From Candidatus Dormiibacterota bacterium (GTDB lineage: Bacteria; Chloroflexota; Dormibacteria; Dormibacterales; Dormibacteraceae): a stretch of 64,000 nucleotides of DNA. The stretch lies in the NCBI GenBank assembly GCA_003151935.1, contig PLYZ01000055.1, positions 1,249 through 65,248 on the forward strand. Reading direction: 5' to 3'. Every line of letters begins with the position of its first letter. The stretch's first letter is position 1. Made by a program: the position numbers and the translations under genes. The notes under the pieces were generated by a model that had not been told where the DNA came from, did no database searches, and saw nothing but the letters and a program-made list of their open reading frames with translations. Of this stretch, positions 46,558 to 55,384 are shown in pieces.

Positions 46558-47248
46558 CGACGCGCCCGGGCGCTGGGACAACGCCGCTACCTTCTTACGC
46601 AAGGTGCACCGGCGCGCTCTGCGCGAAACGGTCGTGAGGTGGGCGAGATCACGCAAGTATCGCCGCATCTGGATCGACGTAGGGGCGCACGAGGGGGAGC
46701 TGACGTTTCCATTCGCGGCCGCGGATTCATCGCTGCTCGTCTACGCCTTCGAGCCCAACCTTCATGCGGCGAGCCGGATCATGGGCTGCCTGCGCAACTA
46801 CGTCGTCCTTCCGATCGCGGTCTCGGAGCGCGACGGCCACGCCGAGCTCAACCTCAACGCATACGAGCAGTCGAGCTCGCTGCTGCCGGCCGACGAGGAG
46901 GGGGTCAAGGAATGGGTCACGGAGCAGAAGTTCGAGGTCCTGGGCACCGTGACCGTCCCGACCATGCGGCTCGACACCTTCATGAATGACGCGGGAATCG
47001 AATTCGTCGACTACCTGAAGATCGACGCCCAGGGGCTCGACCTCGAGGTCGTCAAGTCGGCCGGGGACCGGCTCAGGGACGTGGCCAAGGTCCAACTCGA
47101 GGCGACGACTTCGTCCTATCGTCAGTACGAGGGTGCTCCTGGAAAATCGGTGATTATCGAGTACATGGATTCGATGGGCTTCCGCCTGGCCGGCGAGGAA
47201 ATCCAATCCCACGGTCAGGAGGCCAATCTTACTTTCTTGCGAGTCTAA
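46511..47248 (+). CDS. FkbM-family methyltransferase (start uncertain)
   Basis: RRIWIDVGAHEGELTFPFAAADSSLLVYAFEPNLHAASRI...TVPTMRLDTFMNDAGIEFVDYLKIDAQGLDLEVVKSAG. Confidence 0.85.
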   Translation: MNALGAEKIVSGAESTDAPGRWDNAATFLRKVHRRALRETVVRWARSRKYRRIWIDVGAHEGELTFPFAAADSSLLVYAFEPNLHAASRIMGCLRNYVVLPIAVSERDGHAELNLNAYEQSSSLLPADEEGVKEWVTEQKFEVLGTVTVPTMRLDTFMNDAGIEFVDYLKIDAQGLDLEVVKSAGDRLRDVAKVQLEATTSSYRQYEGAPGKSVIIEYMDSMGFRLAGEEIQSHGQEANLTFLRV

Positions 47249-47291
47249 ATTTGGCCTGGATGGGTGATGGGTGATGGGTGAGAGTAGCTCG

Positions 47292-47336
47292 CCTCCCCAC
47301 CATGTGGGGAGGTGGCGCGAAGCGCCGGAGGGGCGG
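47292..47336. repeat. REP-like palindromic element, intergenic copy
   Basis: CCTCCCCaccatgtGGGGAGGTGGCGCgaaGCGCCGGAGGGGCGG; preceded by three gatgggt units. Confidence 0.75.
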
Positions 47337-47341
47337 AGCGC

Positions 47342-49042
47342 CTAAGAACCCCGCAGATAGAGGTCGACGGTAAGCGACACCCCCTTGTACTTGCCCAGCG
47401 TGTGCGGGCCGGCGGGGGGGAGATCGGAGAACTGCCAGGACCGGTCATAGACGTACCCGCTGCCGGGACTCCTCACCCAGCTCGCCAGCGCCCTGAGGTA
47501 GGGCTGCCGGACGGGCGGGCAGAAGAAGACCTGGGCGACCTGCGTCACGTCCTCTCGATACACGACGATGGCCGGGCACCTGCTCGCCGTGGCGATGTAG
47601 TCGCCCGTCGTTGACGCGGGGTCGACGTCGATCGGCGTCGACTGCGGCGACGTCCCATCGGAGTTGATCATCAAGAGCTCGAGCGAAGCGGGCCACCCGG
47701 GACCAGGCGCATAGGAGAAGCACTGGCCGGCCGAGACGTGGCGGTTCAGCTCGGCGGCGACGCCGGAGGTCACGGACAGGAGCTCGACGTTGGCCCTGTG
47801 CTCATCGAGCGGCCAGCTGAACAGAGAGAAAGCCCCCAGCGCGTAGACGATGACCACGTAAACGCCCACCACGGCCAGCAACCGCTGCGAGAAGCGGGGT
47901 AAGGCCAGCGGCCATCTCGCTGCCGCGAGGCGTGACGCGCCCGCCACGAAGAAGATCCACACCGCCAGGCTCAGCCACTCACCGACGTGCGGGTTCTTGT
48001 TGGACGTCGCGGTGAACGCTCCGTAGAACAGCACCACGAGCCCGGCATAGATCCACTCCGCCCGCCCGAGCCGCCGGCGCACCAGGGCGACCGCCGCCAC
48101 CAGCGCGCCCACGATGACGGGCCACGCCTCGAGCTGGCCCAGCTGGCTCGGGATGCGCACCAGGTAGTACGTGGCGCTTTCGAAAAGGCCGAGGTTCATC
48201 GCGTAGGCGCCCTTGTAGGTGACCGCTGCCTCATAGAAATAGGTGACGGTCGTGGAGATCCCGTGCCCGAGGACGGCCCAGGGAAGCAGCAGCAGCGCGA
48301 GAAAGCCCACGGCCAGCGCCGTCGTGCGACCCACGCCTGGCGTCCGCCGGTTCCAGAACCAGATCACCGCGAGCGCGGCGAACCACGTGACCAGCGCCAC
48401 CGGCCCGGTCGACGGTTTCATCAGCACGGCGGCGGCCGCGAACGCGGCCGAGAGCAGGTAGCTCGGCCATCGCGGCGAATCTGCGAGCTCAGCAAGCAAT
48501 GCGACGGCCCACAGCACCAGCACCACGGCGAGGAAGTCGGGGCGCAGGTCGTCCAGGCCCCAGTTGTCGTTGTAGTTGGCCTGCCCGCTCAAAAACTCCC
48601 AGGAGCTCGAACGCACGCCCGCGCTCACAAGCGGCAGCAGCGCGGTCAGCGCCACCGCGGCGATCGCCAGCGTCCGGTTTGCGCGGCGACGAACGATCCA
48701 GTAGACGAGGACGAGGAGCAAGGCGATCGGCCAGAACCTCGCGGCGAACGCCTGCCACGTGCCGTCTCCGAGGACCAGGTAGTGCGCCGTGAGGACTGCG
48801 GTCCACCCGGGCGCGACGTTGTTCAGAGCATGCAGCGCCGTCTTCAGGTGCAGCCCCGCGATGAGGTGGTAGGGCGCCTGCGCATAGAAGAGGTAGCCGA
48901 CCCCGTCGTAGTCGGGCGGCCGCGCGAGGTAGCCCTCCTGGGCGCTGAACCAGAGGTCGGCCGCGAGCGCCACCGCGGCCACGACGCAGCAGAGAAGGAT
49001 CGCGCGAAGGCTGGGCCGGCGATAAGAGTCGATCGTCTTCAC
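47342..49042 (-). CDS. Polytopic membrane protein (GT39/GT87-like), tandem paralog 1
   Basis: GTG start VKTIDSYRRPSLRAILLCCVVAAVALAADLWFSAQEGYLARPPDYDGVGYLFYAQAPYHLIAGLH; multi-TM. Confidence 0.75.
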   Translation of the reverse strand: MKTIDSYRRPSLRAILLCCVVAAVALAADLWFSAQEGYLARPPDYDGVGYLFYAQAPYHLIAGLHLKTALHALNNVAPGWTAVLTAHYLVLGDGTWQAFAARFWPIALLLVLVYWIVRRRANRTLAIAAVALTALLPLVSAGVRSSSWEFLSGQANYNDNWGLDDLRPDFLAVVLVLWAVALLAELADSPRWPSYLLSAAFAAAAVLMKPSTGPVALVTWFAALAVIWFWNRRTPGVGRTTALAVGFLALLLLPWAVLGHGISTTVTYFYEAAVTYKGAYAMNLGLFESATYYLVRIPSQLGQLEAWPVIVGALVAAVALVRRRLGRAEWIYAGLVVLFYGAFTATSNKNPHVGEWLSLAVWIFFVAGASRLAAARWPLALPRFSQRLLAVVGVYVVIVYALGAFSLFSWPLDEHRANVELLSVTSGVAAELNRHVSAGQCFSYAPGPGWPASLELLMINSDGTSPQSTPIDVDPASTTGDYIATASRCPAIVVYREDVTQVAQVFFCPPVRQPYLRALASWVRSPGSGYVYDRSWQFSDLPPAGPHTLGKYKGVSLTVDLYLRGS

Positions 49043-50784
49043 CTGGCCTGCGCGCGCACGTACAGGTCGACCGTCAGCGTCAGCCCCTGGTAATTGCCCA
49101 GGGAGTGGGGACCGTTGGACGCGAGGTCGGTGAACACCCAGCTGCGGTCGAGCGTGTACCCGCTGCCCGGGCTGCGCACCCAATCGGCGACCGCGCGCAG
49201 ATAAGGCTGGCGGACCGGATACGCGATGAACTGCTGCGCCACCTGGGTGATGTCCTCGCGGTAGACGATGACGGCGGGGCACCTGCTCGCCAGGGTCACG
49301 TAGTCGGCGACCTTCATCGACGGGTTGACGTCCACCGGGGTCGAGCTGGGCGCCTTGCCGCTGGAGTCTGTCATGTAGTACTCGATCGAAGCGGGCCACC
49401 CCGGCCCAGGCGCGTACGCGAAGCATTGATCAGAAGACACGTAGCGCCCCATCTCGTGCGCGATCTGGGTCGTGACGCTCAACAGCTGAGCATTAGACCG
49501 CTGCTCGTTGGCCGGCCAGTTCGCCAGAGCAAATGCACCGAGGGCATAGACAACCAACAGGTAGGCTGCTGTGGCTCCAAGCACAAGAGATCCTCCCGTG
49601 CCCGCACGGGAGGTGGGCGTGCGAAGCACAAACCACCTCGCCGCAATCAGCCTCGACATGCCCGCCACGAAGAAGATCCACAGCGGCAGCGCGACCCAGA
49701 ACCCGACCAGGGTGTTCTTGTTCGAGATCACCGTGAAGGTTGCCCAATAGAGCGCGAACAGTCCGCCGTAGATCCACTCAGCTCGCGTGAGCCGCCCCCG
49801 CAGCAGCGCGACCGCCGCGAGGATCGAGCCGGCGATGATCGCCCAGACCTCGACCACCCCGAGCTGCTCCGGTAGGCGGACGGCGTAGTACGTCAGCGTG
49901 TCCAGCAGGCCAAGGCCCAGGTTGTAGGTACTGTGAAACGTCACCGAGATCTCGTAGTAGCGCGACACGGTCCCGGAGATGCCGCCCTTGATCGCCCACG
50001 GGCCCAGCAGCACCGCCAGCACGACCAGACCCAGCGCGCTCAGGCGCAGGGCCGACGGCTGCTTGCGGTTCCAGAACCAGACCACGACAAGGGCCAATCC
50101 CCAGGCGAGCAGCGAGAGGGGGGCGGTCGAAGGCTTCGCAAGCACCGCGGCAGCGGCGAACGCCGCCGACACCACGTAGGTCGACCGCCTCGGCGCCCGG
50201 TGGTGCTCCACGAGCGGGACGATCGAGCACAGGACCATGACGATCGAGAAGAAGTCGGGCCGGAGATCCTCGAGGCTCCAGAGCTCCCCGTAGTTCGCCT
50301 GGCCGCTGAAGAACTCCAGGGAGCTCGCCCGCACCGCGGCGCTGACCACCGGCAGCACGGCCGTCAGCCCCACCGCCGCCATGGCCACCGACCGGGTGCT
50401 GCGCGTGCGCGCGATCCAGTAGACGACCACCAGCAGCGGCGCCACCGCCCAGAAACGCGCCGTGAACGCCTGCCACGTCCCATCGCCGAGGATGAGCTGC
50501 TGGAACGCCATGGCGGCGATCCACAGCGGCGCAAGGCTGCTGTTCAGCTCAGAAAGAGCGGCCCTCGGATGCAGCCCGATCAGGAGGTGGGCCACCGATC
50601 TCGCGGTCCCCAGATAGCTGACCCCGTCGTAATCCGGCGCCCTGGAGAGATAGCCCTCCTGGGCGCTGAACCAGGCGTCCACAGCCACCACAGCCGCCGC
50701 CACGGCGCCGCAACCCAGCACCGACCAGAGGCTGGGCCAGCGGGACGGCTGTGCCGCCTCCGGCCAGGCTACCTCGGCAGGCAC
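49039..50784 (-). CDS. Polytopic membrane protein, tandem paralog 2
   Basis: VDAWFSAQEGYLSRAPDYDGVSYLGTARSVAHLLIGLHPRAALSELNSS; colinear similarity with 47342-49042. Confidence 0.75.
   Translation of the reverse strand: MPAEVAWPEAAQPSRWPSLWSVLGCGAVAAAVVAVDAWFSAQEGYLSRAPDYDGVSYLGTARSVAHLLIGLHPRAALSELNSSLAPLWIAAMAFQQLILGDGTWQAFTARFWAVAPLLVVVYWIARTRSTRSVAMAAVGLTAVLPVVSAAVRASSLEFFSGQANYGELWSLEDLRPDFFSIVMVLCSIVPLVEHHRAPRRSTYVVSAAFAAAAVLAKPSTAPLSLLAWGLALVVVWFWNRKQPSALRLSALGLVVLAVLLGPWAIKGGISGTVSRYYEISVTFHSTYNLGLGLLDTLTYYAVRLPEQLGVVEVWAIIAGSILAAVALLRGRLTRAEWIYGGLFALYWATFTVISNKNTLVGFWVALPLWIFFVAGMSRLIAARWFVLRTPTSRAGTGGSLVLGATAAYLLVVYALGAFALANWPANEQRSNAQLLSVTTQIAHEMGRYVSSDQCFAYAPGPGWPASIEYYMTDSSGKAPSSTPVDVNPSMKVADYVTLASRCPAVIVYREDITQVAQQFIAYPVRQPYLRAVADWVRSPGSGYTLDRSWVFTDLASNGPHSLGNYQGLTLTVDLYVRAQAR
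49592..49629. repeat. REP-like palindromic element inside paralog 2
   Basis: CCTCCCGTGcccgCACGGGAGGTGGGCGTGCgaaGCAC. Confidence 0.6.
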
Positions 50785-51650
50785 AGGACGTTCACACCGG
50801 TGAGCTTGTCGTCGACCAGCGGCTCAGCCGTCCCTGACGGACCGAACACGCGAATTTCATAGTCATAGGACCGCACCAGCTGCAGCAGCTCGGACGCGCT
50901 TGTTCCGAGCTGGCGCAAGGAAGGGTCGTACGCCTCCGCGACGATGATCGGCCGGAACTTCCGCAGCGTTTCCCGCGCCCCCTGCAGCACGGAAGTCTCG
51001 GAACCTTCCACGTCGATCTTCAGCAGGTCGAGCCGGGTGAGCCCCTGGGCGAAATCGTCCAGACTCATCAGGTCCACCTCGATTGAGCCGGCGCGTGTGT
51101 CGGCCGAGTAGGCAAACCCACCGATGGTGTTGTGGCCGGGGTGGTCAGATCCGGCCACCTCGAGGGTCGCCTTGCCCGCTTCTCGACCCAACGCCTGAGA
51201 GTGGACGTGCACATTCTTCAGTGCATTGATCGAGACGTTGGCCAGCAGCCTCTCCCGATCCCTCGGGCTTGGCTCGAAAGCGTGGACGCTGCCGCCTTCA
51301 CCGGCGAGGCTGGCTGCCATGAGCGTGAAGATCCCCGCGTTCGCTCCGACGTCGACGACGCACATGCCAGGACCGATGAGCCTGGACATCGCGAACATCT
51401 CGTTGGGTTCGTAGCGGCCATCGACATACGTGCACTGGCTTATGTCGCCCAAGAGGTGATGATTGAATCGCAGCCCAAAGTACCAGCCCGTGGTGACGGG
51501 CCCGTCATAGCCGCGTGATTGGGCCAGCCTCCAGATCAGCCTGCGCGTCCAGGCGCCTGGATCCTTTCGATCCCACTGGCCGAAATACCAGCCGGGAACA
51601 GGTTCGAGGCGGGGGACATGGAAAGCAGACCTCGCCGCGAGATCAAGCAC
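50769..51650 (-). CDS. FkbM-family methyltransferase
   Basis: GMCVVDVGANAGIFTLMAASLAGEGGSVHAFEPSPRDRERLLANV...LTRLDLLKIDVEGSETSVLQGARETLRKFRPIIVAEAYD. Confidence 0.9.
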   Translation of the reverse strand: MLDLAARSAFHVPRLEPVPGWYFGQWDRKDPGAWTRRLIWRLAQSRGYDGPVTTGWYFGLRFNHHLLGDISQCTYVDGRYEPNEMFAMSRLIGPGMCVVDVGANAGIFTLMAASLAGEGGSVHAFEPSPRDRERLLANVSINALKNVHVHSQALGREAGKATLEVAGSDHPGHNTIGGFAYSADTRAGSIEVDLMSLDDFAQGLTRLDLLKIDVEGSETSVLQGARETLRKFRPIIVAEAYDPSLRQLGTSASELLQLVRSYDYEIRVFGPSGTAEPLVDDKLTGVNVLCLPR

Positions 51651-51752
51651 GGGAGGCAGAGGCCGCCGGGGATGTTCGACGTGACCAGTGGGTTCGCCAG
51701 AGCTAGCTTCGATCTGACGAAGATAGCGTGCGTGTTGCGACGGCGGCCTGGA

Positions 51753-54023
51753 TCAGCTCACTGTGACGGGCGTGCTGGCGACGGTGTCATAAGGGCGCGA
51801 GCTGTTCGCATCCTTGACCCAGACCCCGAAGTACACCGTGCCGGCGGCGGCGCCGGTGCTGTTCCAGTTGTAGGTCGTGCTCGTCGAGTAGCCCTGCACC
51901 ACCTGCCAGGTGCTGGATGTGGCCGGCCGCATCACGAACTGGTAGAGCGGGCTGGGATCGGTGCAGCCCGATGCAGCGCCGGTGATGGTGACGTGGGTTC
52001 CGGAGCCACGAGCCACCGAGGCGGGCGCGGCGGAGACGGTGACTGAGGCGCAGGAGACCGACTGGACCACGAAGGGGGTGCTGGCGACCGCGTCATACGG
52101 GGCCGCGCTGTTCGCGTCCTTGGCCCAGACCCCGAAGTAAACGGTGCCCGCGGCGGCGCTGGCGCTGTTCCAGGTGAAGGTGGCGCCGGTCGAGTAGGCC
52201 TGCGCGACCTGCCAGTTGCTCTGCGAAGCCGGACGCATGACGAACTGGTAGAGCGGGTTGGAGTGCGTGCAGCCGGCGGCGACCGCGGTGAAGGTGATAT
52301 GGGTGCCCGACAGCTGAGGCGAGGCCGGCGAGCTGGAGATGCCAACCGAGCCACAGGAGCCAGGGTTGATCAAATAAGGGACGCTGGCCACGGTGTCATA
52401 GGCGGCTGGGCTGGTCACATCCCTGGCCCAGACCCCGAAGTAAACGGTGCCGTTGCCGGCGCCGGCGCTGTTCCAGTTGTAGGTGGCGCTCGTCGAGTAG
52501 CCCTGCACGACCTGCCAGGTGCTGGACGAGGCCGGACGCATGACGAACTGGTAGAGGGCGTTTGGGCAGCCCGTGGCGCCGGCGGTGAAGGTGACGTGGG
52601 TGCCCGGGGCCTGCGGCGACAAGGGCGCCGCGGTCTCAGTCACTGAAGCGCAGGCGGCAGGAGTAGCCGTGAACGTGGTGGTCGTGAAGGTGTCATATCG
52701 GCCGAGAGCGTCGGTGGTGTCGCCCGCGCTGCTCGAGTCGCGCGCCCGAGCCATGAAGTAGTACCGGCCCAACACCGGGGCGGTGGTCCTCCAGCTGAAC
52801 GTCGCGCTGCTCGAGTAGTCCTGACCCAGATTCCAGGTGGTCGATCCAGGCAGCTGCACCCAGAACTGGTAGAGCGGGTGGGGGCAGCCCGTCGAGCTGG
52901 ACGTGAACTGGACGGTCGTGCCGTAAGGGCCGGGCGACGCCGGCGAGGACGTCAGGTTTGCGGAGCCGCAGTGGCCGGGAATGACGGCGTTGGTGGTCAG
53001 GCTGTCCGTGCCGTCAGCGTCCGTGGCCGTCACGGTGAACGTGTAGCTGGTGCCCGGCGTCAGGTTGTTGAACGTGGTGGAGGTTGCGGTCGCAGGCAGG
53101 TTCTGAGTCACGCTGGCCGGCGTACTGGTCACGGTGTAGCCGGTGATCGGCTTGGCAGTTGGTTGGCAGGTCTGCGCCGGCTGCCAGGTGACCGTCGCGC
53201 TGGTGAAGCCGTTCACGGCGACAGGGTCGGGACCCATAACGGGCGGGCTGGGCAGCGCGCTCGCGTAGGACTGGGCAAGGCCCATGTAGTACGTCCAGTC
53301 CCAGTTCGGCCCAGGGTCGGTGTGATGGTCTGAGCCTCCGTAGAGACCGGGGTTGTTGGGGTCGGGGACCTGGTAGTGGCCGATGACGTGGTTGCGGTCC
53401 ATCGGCACGCCCCAGCGCGAGCAGATCGACGCGATCAGGTGCGCACTGGCCTGGTACATCGCGGTCGTGTACCAGGTCGGCTGAGCGTACGCATAGCCCT
53501 CGTGCTCGATGCCGATCGCGCGAGTGTTGTAGTCCCAGTTGCCCGCGTGCCATGCGATGTCTTGCTCGTGCACCATCTGCGTGATCTGGCCCGCGTCGGA
53601 GACCACGTAATGCGCCGACGCCGCGAAACTGGGGTCCTGAAAATCCTGGATCGCTGTCGCGTACGTGCCTTCGGTGTCGTGGATGACGATCAGCTGCACA
53701 GGGTAGTCATGCGGCCGGTTTGCCCACGAGAAGTTGTTCAAGTTGGCCGGATTCCAGGTTGCCAAGGGATAGTCGGGAGTACTGCTGACGGCTTGCGCAC
53801 CGCCGGCTGACGCGGCCGAGCTCTGCGCCGGCAACGGCTGCGGCGGCAGCGTGATCTGCTGGCCCGAGCTCAGCGCGCTCTGCATCACCGAGGTGAAAGA
53901 CGGCGTGGCGGCATAGACGCTTGCTTGAGGGGTCAGCGCGACGATCACAGGCAAGACGCACAGCCACCCAAGCTGCCTGCGCATCCCAGGGACGATACAG
54001 GAAGAACCGGTTCTAAATGTCAA
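51753..54023 (-). CDS. Secreted N-acetylmuramoyl-L-alanine amidase (Amidase_2-like) with FnIII-like domain and four ~100-aa repeats
   Basis: VQLIVIHDTEGTYATAIQDFQ...SAHYVVSDAGQITQMVHEQDIAWHAGNWDYNTRAIGIEHEG...VIGHYQVPDPNN; FnIII-like TGYTVTSTPASVTQNL...LTPGTSYTFTVTATDADG; repeats YQFVMRPASSSTWQVVQGYS. Confidence 0.9.
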   Translation of the reverse strand: MTFRTGSSCIVPGMRRQLGWLCVLPVIVALTPQASVYAATPSFTSVMQSALSSGQQITLPPQPLPAQSSAASAGGAQAVSSTPDYPLATWNPANLNNFSWANRPHDYPVQLIVIHDTEGTYATAIQDFQDPSFAASAHYVVSDAGQITQMVHEQDIAWHAGNWDYNTRAIGIEHEGYAYAQPTWYTTAMYQASAHLIASICSRWGVPMDRNHVIGHYQVPDPNNPGLYGGSDHHTDPGPNWDWTYYMGLAQSYASALPSPPVMGPDPVAVNGFTSATVTWQPAQTCQPTAKPITGYTVTSTPASVTQNLPATATSTTFNNLTPGTSYTFTVTATDADGTDSLTTNAVIPGHCGSANLTSSPASPGPYGTTVQFTSSSTGCPHPLYQFWVQLPGSTTWNLGQDYSSSATFSWRTTAPVLGRYYFMARARDSSSAGDTTDALGRYDTFTTTTFTATPAACASVTETAAPLSPQAPGTHVTFTAGATGCPNALYQFVMRPASSSTWQVVQGYSTSATYNWNSAGAGNGTVYFGVWARDVTSPAAYDTVASVPYLINPGSCGSVGISSSPASPQLSGTHITFTAVAAGCTHSNPLYQFVMRPASQSNWQVAQAYSTGATFTWNSASAAAGTVYFGVWAKDANSAAPYDAVASTPFVVQSVSCASVTVSAAPASVARGSGTHVTITGAASGCTDPSPLYQFVMRPATSSTWQVVQGYSTSTTYNWNSTGAAAGTVYFGVWVKDANSSRPYDTVASTPVTVS

Positions 54024-54044
54024 GGTTCAGCGGATAAAAATGAA

Positions 54045-54070
54045 GCGCCGCCGGGATCTCCCGGCGGCGC
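54045..54070 (-). terminator. Rho-independent terminator-like hairpin downstream of the repeat-only protein gene
   Basis: Perfect 11-bp stem GCGCCGCCGGG-atct-CCCGGCGGCGC; on the minus strand followed by TTCATTTTTATCC. Confidence 0.75.
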
Positions 54071-54105
54071 CCCAGATCGAGGTCAGGTCCTCGGTTACTT
54101 CGCTA

Positions 54106-55188
54106 TTAGGTCACCGGGACGCCAACGCTCGCGACGTTGTCGTAGCCGGCGGAGCTGGTGCTGTTGACGTCTTTCACATGGACTCCGAGGTACACGGTGC
54201 CGATGGCCGCGCCTGTGCTGTTCCAGTTGTACGTGGCGACGGCACTATAGGCCTGGACCAGCTGCCACGTGCTTGACGAGGCGGGTCGGATCCAGAACTC
54301 GAAGAGTGGCGAGTTGGTGCAGGTGGCCGCGGCGGTGGCGATGACGTGCGTGCCGCTGGTGTTGCTGTGCACGACGGTGGTCGGGACCGGGGTAATGGTC
54401 GGCACGCCGCACACAGATGCGTACACGGTGACGGGGGTGCTGGCGACGACGTCATAACCCGCGGAACTCGTGCTGTTCGCGTCTTTGATGTGGACTCCGA
54501 GGTACACGACGCCGGGCAGCGCGCCCGAGCTGTCCCAGTTGTAGGTCGCCAGGGCGCTGTAGGCCTGAACCAGCTGCCACGTGCTTACCGAGGCAGGCCG
54601 AATCCAGAACTCGTAGCGCGGCGTGGTGGTGCAGGTTGTGATGGTGGCGGTCGCAATGACGTGGGTGCCGCCAGGGTTGGGGTCGGCGTTCACCGATGTC
54701 GGGGCGGCGGTGATGCCGGGCCCACTGCATACAGAGGGCGGTGCAGCGGTCACGGTGACCGGCGTGCTGGCGACGGCGTCATAGGCCGCCGGGCTGGTGG
54801 CGTCTTTCACGTGGACCCCGAGGTACACGGTGCCGACGGCTGCGCCCGTGGTGTTCCAGTCATAGGTCGCCGTGGTGCTATACGCCTGAACCAACTGCCA
54901 GGTGCTTGAAGTGGAGACGCGCAGCCAGAACTCGTAACGCGGGCTGCTTGGGCAGCCGCTGGCGGTGGCGGTGGCGATGACGTGAGTACCGCCGCTCGTG
55001 CTGTACACCACGGTTGTGGGCACCGCCGTGATGCCCGCTCCCCCGCAGTAAGCAGTCGTCAGAAAGATGTGCAGAGACGCGCCACCAGACGTTGAAGCAA
55101 GCGCGGACGGAGCGATGGCGGCCGCGCCCAACAAAACCGTGACGATCGCCGCCGGGATCAGGCCCCGAGATCTAAGTCGTTTGATCAA
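54106..55188 (-). CDS. Secreted repeat-only protein (three ~100-aa modules)
   Basis: Signal peptide then three copies of ...GTHVIATA...YEFWxRxxSxSTWQLVQAYS...TYxWxxxGAxxGxVYLGVHxKDxxS. Confidence 0.85.
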   Translation of the reverse strand: MIKRLRSRGLIPAAIVTVLLGAAAIAPSALASTSGGASLHIFLTTAYCGGAGITAVPTTVVYSTSGGTHVIATATASGCPSSPRYEFWLRVSTSSTWQLVQAYSTTATYDWNTTGAAVGTVYLGVHVKDATSPAAYDAVASTPVTVTAAPPSVCSGPGITAAPTSVNADPNPGGTHVIATATITTCTTTPRYEFWIRPASVSTWQLVQAYSALATYNWDSSGALPGVVYLGVHIKDANSTSSAGYDVVASTPVTVYASVCGVPTITPVPTTVVHSNTSGTHVIATAAATCTNSPLFEFWIRPASSSTWQLVQAYSAVATYNWNSTGAAIGTVYLGVHVKDVNSTSSAGYDNVASVGVPVT

Positions 55189-55384
55189 CGCTGGTCTCCT
55201 TTGCCGCGGCAGCGGTCAGTTGAAGGGAAACAGATTGCACCCGTGCGCACACTCCCCCCAGGGATAGGCGCTAGTTTTGTACCACGCCCAGCCCTTCGGG
55301 TCAAGTACGAGCTTCAGCAATTGGACCCGTACCGTTAACTCAACTTGAACGTGACGCGAACTTGAGACTTGATGCGAGCGGCGG

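Noticed and set aside
47987-49093. 368-aa plus-strand ORF
   Set aside because: Antisense to the polytopic membrane protein; no domain or plausible start context
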